A stretch of 64,000 nucleotides of DNA from Mermis nigrescens (Eukaryota; Nematoda; Enoplea; Mermithida; Mermithidae): positions 423,597-487,596 of the forward strand of contig JAVLUZ010000760.1 of the NCBI GenBank assembly GCA_036768485.1, written 5' to 3'. Below, piece after piece: positions 59,101 to 64,000 of the stretch. The translations under genes and the position numbers were made by a program. The number at the start of each line of letters is the position of its first letter. Positions within the stretch are counted from its first letter, which is position 1. A model generated the notes under the pieces. The model was not told where the DNA came from and did no database searches. It saw only the letters and a program-made list of their open reading frames with translations.

Positions 59101-60749
59101 AACAAAAATAAAAAGGGACACCGAATAAAATACTTTAAATAGACGTATAGCATACACCTATGTTACGTTGACGAAAAATTGAACGAGTGACTGTTTTCTA
59201 CGCAGGCGTGCGTCAGAATTTCGAAAAAATATTTTGAATTCACTCCCGCATACGTATATAATTCCAATAAACTTCTACGTTCTTGTTCAAAAGTGGGCAA
59301 CTTACTTCGAGGAAAGGTAATAAGCTCGGTTGCGGCCTCGAATTTAACAATTCCTGGATCTTTTCCGTGAAGATTATCGGCTGTATATTCCGCGTCTAGA
59401 AAAATACCGCGAAACACATTTGTCGCGCGGTTGAATACACATTGGATTTACCTAAGCCATCGAAAATTTTGGGTCATTTCCGCATATAACGAAAATTTCG
59501 CCATATTTAGATAGCAAATGCCAGTTATAACGTTCTCATAAAAACGCGAGAAATTAAGGCGTATTTTTTCATTCATTAAAAAGGCAATATTCAAATTTGA
59601 ATTATTCGAATTATAAAAACTTCTAAAACAACGCGAAATTTGGGTATTTTACGATTGGCTCCTTTTATAGCATCGGAAATTCGGTCGCTTTGCGCTCCGC
59701 TTCCTATTATCATTAATCAATTTTTATTAACTTTTTTAAAAAATTAATTTTTAAAATTCAAATTTTCTTTGATACTTACGGACGGACGTGTTGAAAAACG
59801 TCAAAAAAGGACGATTTATTCCGGACGGTCCTGAGATACTTTCCGATAAAACGCAAAATACTCGTCTATACGTAGATCGCGGCCTCGAGACGGGGACCCC
59901 CTCCGCTAATTTCGAGCCGTTACCGTATCAAATTAAAATACCCTAAAATTTACGCGTCAAAATGCAAAACCGATTTTACGAAGGTACCGTCTTTGCGCAT
60001 TGAACAATAACTATCAATAACGAAAAACTGACTCAGGAAAAACGAATAATTTTTGTTTAAAAAAATGAAAACAGCATGCCAAGCGTAACATTTCTTAGAG
60101 CGCTCTCATTCATCCTACGGAATACGCCTACGATGACAATTTCACATTAAAAAATAGCGCCTTTTAAAATGCGAAAATTTAAAAGAAAAACACGTTTTTT
60201 CCCTAAAATCGAACTTAAACATTGCTAATGCGATGGCAGCTTTAACCCTGAAGCGCGTATGCATCTACGCAAATTTCCAACCAACCTCCGACCTAGATTT
60301 TACAAAACCGTCCGCTTCATTCCTCGATTCTCACCCCTCGCATCTAGCTAGTCGGTAATACGAAAGAAGATGAGAATTTATAAATGTTTTCGCACTTGCG
60401 CGATTTCAAGCTCGCCTGCCACAAAAATTTGAATTCATCCGGGGATAAATAAATAGCATTACTAAACTAACCACTTATTCTTAGAAAACTACAAACTAAC
60501 TAGTAGGCCGAGCACGAGATCGGAAAGTTCTTGGATGACCGCCTTGTCTCCTTTGTCCCTGGCCATGCGGGTTAGCGTCCTTAGAAAGCTGATGCACTTC
60601 TTTTTTGCAGCCTCCTGTTGCAACGAAATGCCGCCCGGCTGCGGTCCATTCGCGACGCTGGGACTGGGTGGCACGGTGGGAGACGACGTAGTGGGGTCCG
60701 GGGGAGGAGCGACGTTGCCCGAGGGCGACTGCCGCGGCGTTGCCATCAT
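47192..60749 (-). CDS. TAF4: TAF4, TFIID subunit 4, complete, 8 exons, 651 aa
   Basis: TAF4 is a scaffold of TFIID; its histone fold pairs with TAF12 and its TAFH domain binds activators. Minus-strand exons in order: 60749-60501, 59395-59306, 55292-55091, 53445-52821, 52199-51878, 50042-49857, 49348-49181, 47305-47192. All introns are GT-AG and phases close to 1956 nt. Residues 49-120 are TAFH, split over three exons: [43 protein letters not shown]. Exons 3-4 encode a Pro/Ala/Gln-rich linker. Residues 395-496 are the histone fold ([20 protein letters not shown]). Residues 500-620 carry [20 protein letters not shown], the [10 protein letters not shown] helix and [17 protein letters not shown]. 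The end is [14 protein letters not shown] and SAYK. At 651 aa it is shorter than human TAF4 (1085) or fly TAF4, because the linker is reduced. The first ATG (60749) follows an in-frame stop; ATG 60746 is equally possible. Confidence 0.9.
47938..48199. mobile_element. hAT MITE, main family, inverse orientation, 262 bp
   Basis: Flanking octamers gtcggcag (47930-47937) and gttagcag (48200-48207) match at 6 of 8 positions. Ends CATACCTATGCGTGG and CCACCTATG. Confidence 0.7.
48558..48820. mobile_element. hAT MITE, main family, inverse orientation, left of a tandem pair
   Basis: Starts CACACCGGGGCGG and ends ACCACGTATG. Flanked by gtccgagc (48550-48557) and gtccgaac (48821-48828), 7 of 8 matching. 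The host is the CAGGC-family element that begins at about 48417. Confidence 0.75.
48829..49066. mobile_element. hAT MITE, main family, right of a tandem pair, 238 bp
   Basis: Flanked by exact gtccgaac (48821-48828 and 49067-49074). Left end CATACGTGG, right end CCCAGGTATG. It lies head-to-head with the copy on its left and uses that copy's duplicate as its target. Confidence 0.85.
50673..51213. mobile_element. hAT element, GGATCTAGGATTTT family, 541 bp
   Basis: Left end CTAGGGCGGATTTAAGG, right end AAAATCCTAGATCTGCCACTG. Flanking octamers gtgcaacg (50665-50672) and gtacaacg (51214-51221) match 7 of 8. Lies in TAF4 intron 5. Confidence 0.75.
51546..51778. mobile_element. hAT MITE, main family, 233 bp
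   Basis: The exact 8-bp duplication gatgagac lies at 51538-51545 and 51779-51786. Left end CATACGTGGGCAGC, right end CCCAGGTGTG. Lies in TAF4 intron 5, about 100 bp from the histone-fold exon. Confidence 0.9.
52492..52647. mobile_element. hAT MITE, CAGGC family, 156 bp
   Basis: Ends CAGGCATAGCTCAGG and CCAGCTACGCGCCTG. Flanks acggcgcg (52484-52491) and atggcgcg (52648-52655) match 7 of 8. Lies in TAF4 intron 4. Confidence 0.8.
53984..54591. mobile_element. hAT element, GGATCTAGGATTTT family, 608 bp
   Basis: Left end CAGTGTCGGATCTAGG, right end CCTTAGATCCGCCCTTG. The exact 8-bp duplication ccgtagac lies at 53976-53983 and 54592-54599. Carries a perfect GGCGCGAAGCGCC at 54221-54233. Lies in TAF4 intron 3. 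Confidence 0.9.
57561..57976. mobile_element. hAT element, GGATTTAGGA family, 416 bp
   Basis: Left end CACTAGCGGATTTAGAGG, right end AATCCTGAATCCGCCACTG. The exact 8-bp duplication caatagct lies at 57553-57560 and 57977-57984. Confidence 0.88.
58199..58628. mobile_element. Possible pogo/Tigger-like MITE, about 430 bp
   Basis: The right end read inward is CAGTAGAACCCCGTTAATGA and the left end is AAGTCGAACGTCGTTAATAA. The CAGTAGAACC start and repeated cgttaataaacactcg blocks are as in pogo/Tigger elements. No clean TA duplication was seen. Confidence 0.5.
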
Positions 60750-61740
60750 AATCGTATTTATCTGGCGATCATAAATTTAGCATTCACGGAAAAAATTAAA
60801 ACCCGCGTTCACTGAGCTTAAACGCGGGATTAGTTAGTACGTACGTACGTAATGTACAACCACGATCGACCAATAGTCCGGTGTCACACCTTAAAGTGTT
60901 ACACCGGACACTTTGAGGTACTTTAAAGAGTCCGGGCCACAATAACGTGCTTAACAGCGATAAAAAATGTATTTAAACATTGGGATAGAGTAGGCATCAT
61001 GCGAAGACGTAAAAGGATTGGGTTAACCCCAAAATCCAAAATCTCTCTCCAAATTGGTAGATCCGTAGAATTATATAATTTAGCGTTTCTTTTTAAGTTA
61101 TGCTCCATCTGACTGTCAAAATTTGGCCCATTGCCCATGTAAAGTAGCAGGCATTAACACCTCAAAGTGTTGGGTGGGGGTTCGCCGACCATTAGGGGGG
61201 GATTGCGCGAACTTCAATTTTTATTCAAAAATTGAAAAAAATGCACCTAAAGTGGCTAGAAATCGCAAGTTTTTGCACAAAATCGGGGAGAGGGGAATAA
61301 ACAATTTATGTTCATTTATATCCATATTTTTATATTTATGTATTTAACTGTTATTTTCAAGGTTGCTGATTACGAAAAAATGACTTCTATTGCGCGGAAA
61401 AAATTTTTGTTTTAAAATTTTCAAATTTGAAAAAACAATTTTTTGCATGTTTTTTCAGAGTTTTTTTGAGAATAAGGTGACCTTGTCAAATTTTCAAAAA
61501 AACGTGCTTTTATGCATTTTCAAACAATAATCTTTAACTTAGAAGTCGAAAAAACTGTCGGAAAACCATGTGAGTGTAAAAAATTATTTTTCAAAGATTT
61601 TTTTCACTCTTATGGTTGACAGATCGTGTTTTCAACATCTACGTTATAGATTATTGCTTGAAAAGGCATAAAATCACGTTTTTTTTGAAAATTTGACATT
61701 TCAACATCTAATCATCTATACATCGACCTGAGCGGGAGCG
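60750..61740. other. Upstream of TAF4, non-coding
   Basis: Includes a short (ACGT)n run at 60838-60851, a small foldback with tccggtgtcacacc / ggtgtgac-like arms near 60880-60930, and AT-rich DNA. The TAF4 promoter should be here, but no core motif stands out. Confidence 0.35.
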
Positions 61741-61743
61741 ACC

Positions 61744-63445
61744 CAGTGATCGACTGGGTACCCGGGCCTGACCGGGCCCGGCCGGTCATAGCAGGCCCGG
61801 GCCCGGGCCCGAGCCCGGCTGAAAACCACCGGGCCTCAACCGGGCCTCAAATAATTATCGTTAATATTTTAGACGTTTACTATTTCAGCTGTTGTCCGTA
61901 TTTCTAATGATTTTGCTAGCCTGTGATTCTATTTAAATCCATTTGCCTTACTTCCGCCCACCTGCTCATTATCATATACTTGTCAACTTAATACGTGCAT
62001 TCATCTTCTATACAACACTTCAATCAGAGGCGTAGCCAGGATTTTGGTTCGAGGGGCATACACAAAAAATTTTTTAAGACTAATTTTGCATTGAATGTTA
62101 GCAACATTATGTACCTATAATAAAACTGAGTTTTTCGAGCATTAGTAGTGTAGACTAGCAAATTTATGGGTTTCTGACAATCAGAAATACAAAAATGTTA
62201 ATCAGCGCGAAACGCCGGAAATTTTTGAAATTTTTACTGTTTTCATGTAGAATTTACGGTCTTTTAATTGACAAACAGTTCGGAAATCATAAGAGACGCA
62301 AAGCACCAAGGAATTTAGTAATCTTTCCCTGTCCTTAACATTTTGTAGCCTGTAAAATACTAATATTCTGTGATATTTTGCCTGATTTAGGCTATTAAAC
62401 GCAATCAATGACAATTTTGTTCTTATCGTTTTCAGGCTGATTTGTGGCCTTATTATTAACAAGATATAATTCAGAAAACAGAAAATGCGCAGAAACATAA
62501 GAAAATTTGGCCATTCCTCTCATTTAAAATAGGATTATGTGTCTTGTCCTTGTAAAGAAAGACAAACAAAGCAAAGAATAGAAAAACTGGTACACAATCA
62601 TTTTCGCACATTTACTGTTATGCTCAACAAGCATGCGCAGTTTCATTCAACGAACAAATAGAGCAATAAATCACTAAAAGTGATGTGAATTGATCGATTA
62701 TTTTAGCTAATTTAAGCTTTTGAACTCATTGAATCTATATAACAATAAATTTAATAAAGACTCGGCGCAAAGCGCCGGAAAATTTTGACGTTTTTGCCTT
62801 TTTGAACTCAATTTTCTGGACACAATTATTACACTCGAAAAATCAACAAAATTTCTGAAGAATTTCAGGGGGCATGTGCCCCCAACGCCCCCTGGATACG
62901 CCTATGGCTTCAATACGTGTCCTATCCTATACACTACACAATTTCAATTGACGTCAATGTACGCTATAGTTTGAGTTCTAAAATCCAAGCAGCATATCTT
63001 CTATCCGACCATATCATAGTCGCTGTTATGTCTGAATGCATAAATTTAATGCTCAATTTCCTTGAAATATCTACATGTAACCTTGTGCTTTTTCAAACCG
63101 TGTTTAGTTGCACGTGCATTTTAATAATGGAATTGCGCGCTATTGTATTAAAAACTTTGTTCTTGCTTGAATAATGCTACCAAAATCCTTGCTAACTACT
63201 TAATTTATTTTTAGAAAGATTGAATAATTAACAGAGCTTAGAATTCAAAAATCTTCTTGATACAGCAGTAAGCCTTGCGTTTGACAAATAACAAATGTAA
63301 AATCGATCTAAATATGTATCTTATGCATAACATTATATTGGAAGCAAGGCATGTTGTTAGTATATAAGCCCGGGCCCGGGCCCGGTACCAAGCCCGGCAG
63401 CAAAGCCGGCCGGGCCCGGTTTGTTTTGAGCCCGGTCGATCACTG
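61744..63445. mobile_element. hAT-type element with CAGTGATCGAC ends, 1.7 kb
   Basis: Ends CAGTGATCGACTGGG and CCCGGTCGATCACTG are inverted copies. The exact 8-bp duplication gagcgacc lies at 61736-61743 and 63446-63453. Subterminal DNA is a run of gggcccgg palindromes on both sides (61760-61850 and 63365-63430). A second hAT element sits inside. No transposase was recognised. Confidence 0.88.
62035..62906. mobile_element. hAT-type element with CAGAGGCGTAGCC ends, 872 bp, nested
   Basis: Left end CAGAGGCGTAGCCAGG, right end CCTGGATACGCCTATG. Flanks acttcaat (62027-62034) and gcttcaat (62907-62914) match 7 of 8. It contains three copies of the GAA/AAA-loop motif (about 62205, 62297 and 62764). 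Confidence 0.8.
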
Positions 63446-64000
63446 GAGCGACCCCGACCTGAGCAGCTTTAAACACCTTTTTAGATATTGTAAGCCTAAG
63501 CCTTAGTATAATAGAAGTAAAAACGGCTAATATTGGGAATAGCCCAGTTCGTCTAAATTTATTTGTGATCCTTAAACACATGAAGTTCAACAGCCTGTAA
63601 CTCGGTCAATAATGCCGACCAACACCTAATTCTTTCAGATTTGAATTCCTTGACCCTTAATTAAATTAAATCATCCATGAAAAGTTAATTTCTAGGAGGT
63701 CACCTTATTCTCAATATTAGCCGTTTTTTCTGTCATTTTACTTGATAATATATGTAAAAATTCAATTTTCTGCTTAAATGACGCTTAGGCTTAGGCTTAG
63801 TGTATCTGAGAAGGTGATTTCGGCTGCTTAGGTCAAGGTCGCTCCCGCTTAGATCGATGTATAGACGCTTAGGTCGATGTATAGATGCTTAGGTCGATGT
63901 ATAGATGCTTAGGTCGATGTATAGATGCTTAGGTCGATGTATAGATGCTTAGGTCGATGTGTAGATGCTCAGGTCGATGTAAAGATGCTAAGGTCGACCT

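Larger units (their letters stand above)
55293..59305 (-). other. TAF4 intron 2, 4 kb, repeats
   Basis: Contains repeat relics at 55370-55850 (also seen near 4170-4560), a hAT-like piece ending ccgcccctggtac (about 56183), a foldback-type repeat 56700-57010, the hAT element 57561-57976 and a possible pogo-like MITE 58199-58628. No extra exon is needed. Confidence 0.55.
61713..64000. repeat. Inverted 20-bp-unit repeat at 61713-61743 and tandem array at 63838-64000
   Basis: The array unit is aggtcgatgtatagatgctt (20 bp), about eight copies from about 63850, running off the window end. A single inverted unit with the adjoining gagcgggagcgacc lies at 61713-61743, and its mirror (ggtcgctcccgctta) opens the array at 63838. 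Further inverted matches (gaataaggtgacc near 61472, ggtcaccttattctc near 63700) show a large inverted-repeat element, interrupted by the hAT element 61744-63445. Confidence 0.7.

Noticed and set aside
59163..59417. 84-codon minus-strand frame in the TAF4 gene
   Set aside because: The TAFH homology lies in a different frame of the same DNA (59306-59395, 30 codons between good splice sites); the longer frame is a shadow.

Overview
This is a eukaryotic nuclear window: genes are split by GT-AG introns, intergenic DNA is AT-rich, and most of the sequence is transposon debris. Three conserved animal genes can be read: ALG5-like, PRKX/PKA-C3-like kinase and TAF4. Polinton, Harbinger, hAT and Tc1-type elements are present. 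This fits an invertebrate, most likely an arthropod or insect. A hemipteran is possible but is only an impression from repeat style.

Layout. 982-1267 (-) is an exon of a dolichyl-phosphate glucosyltransferase (ALG5) gene whose remaining exons lie to the left. 1300-6500 is repeats plus a possible tRNA-derived SINE. 6550-10060 is a decayed Polinton/Maverick (integrase on -, DNA polymerase B N-terminus on +); the polymerase is cut by a 939-bp Harbinger derivative with a TAA duplication and then by hAT MITEs. 10680-13290 is one of three copies of a ~2.6-kb non-coding element studded with GTGTAAAG. 15698-27930 (+) is a complete ten-exon PRKX-like AGC kinase; its 8.3-kb first intron is full of nested elements. 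28000-47000 is mostly repeats: a Tc1/IS630-type transposase relic, a GGGTTAA-rich element, two more copies of the 2.6-kb element and a possible Ly6-type exon. 47192-60749 (-) is a complete eight-exon TAF4 gene (651 aa) with GC-rich exons in AT-rich introns. 61400-64000 is a nested hAT stack that ends in a 20-bp tandem array.

The three genes work in separate pathways: ER glycosylation, AGC kinase signalling and TFIID. Nothing suggests an operon or cluster. The exon phases of the kinase (1161 nt) and TAF4 (1956 nt) both close to multiples of three without internal stops, which is strong internal support for both models.

The most unusual signals are three. First, a short hairpin motif (GGCGC-GAA-GCGCC and variants, followed by GGAAAATTT) recurs at twenty or so sites in several otherwise different repeat families. 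Second, the GTGTAAAG-periodic 2.6-kb element. Third, several insertions can be dated relative to each other because exact target-site duplications remain readable.
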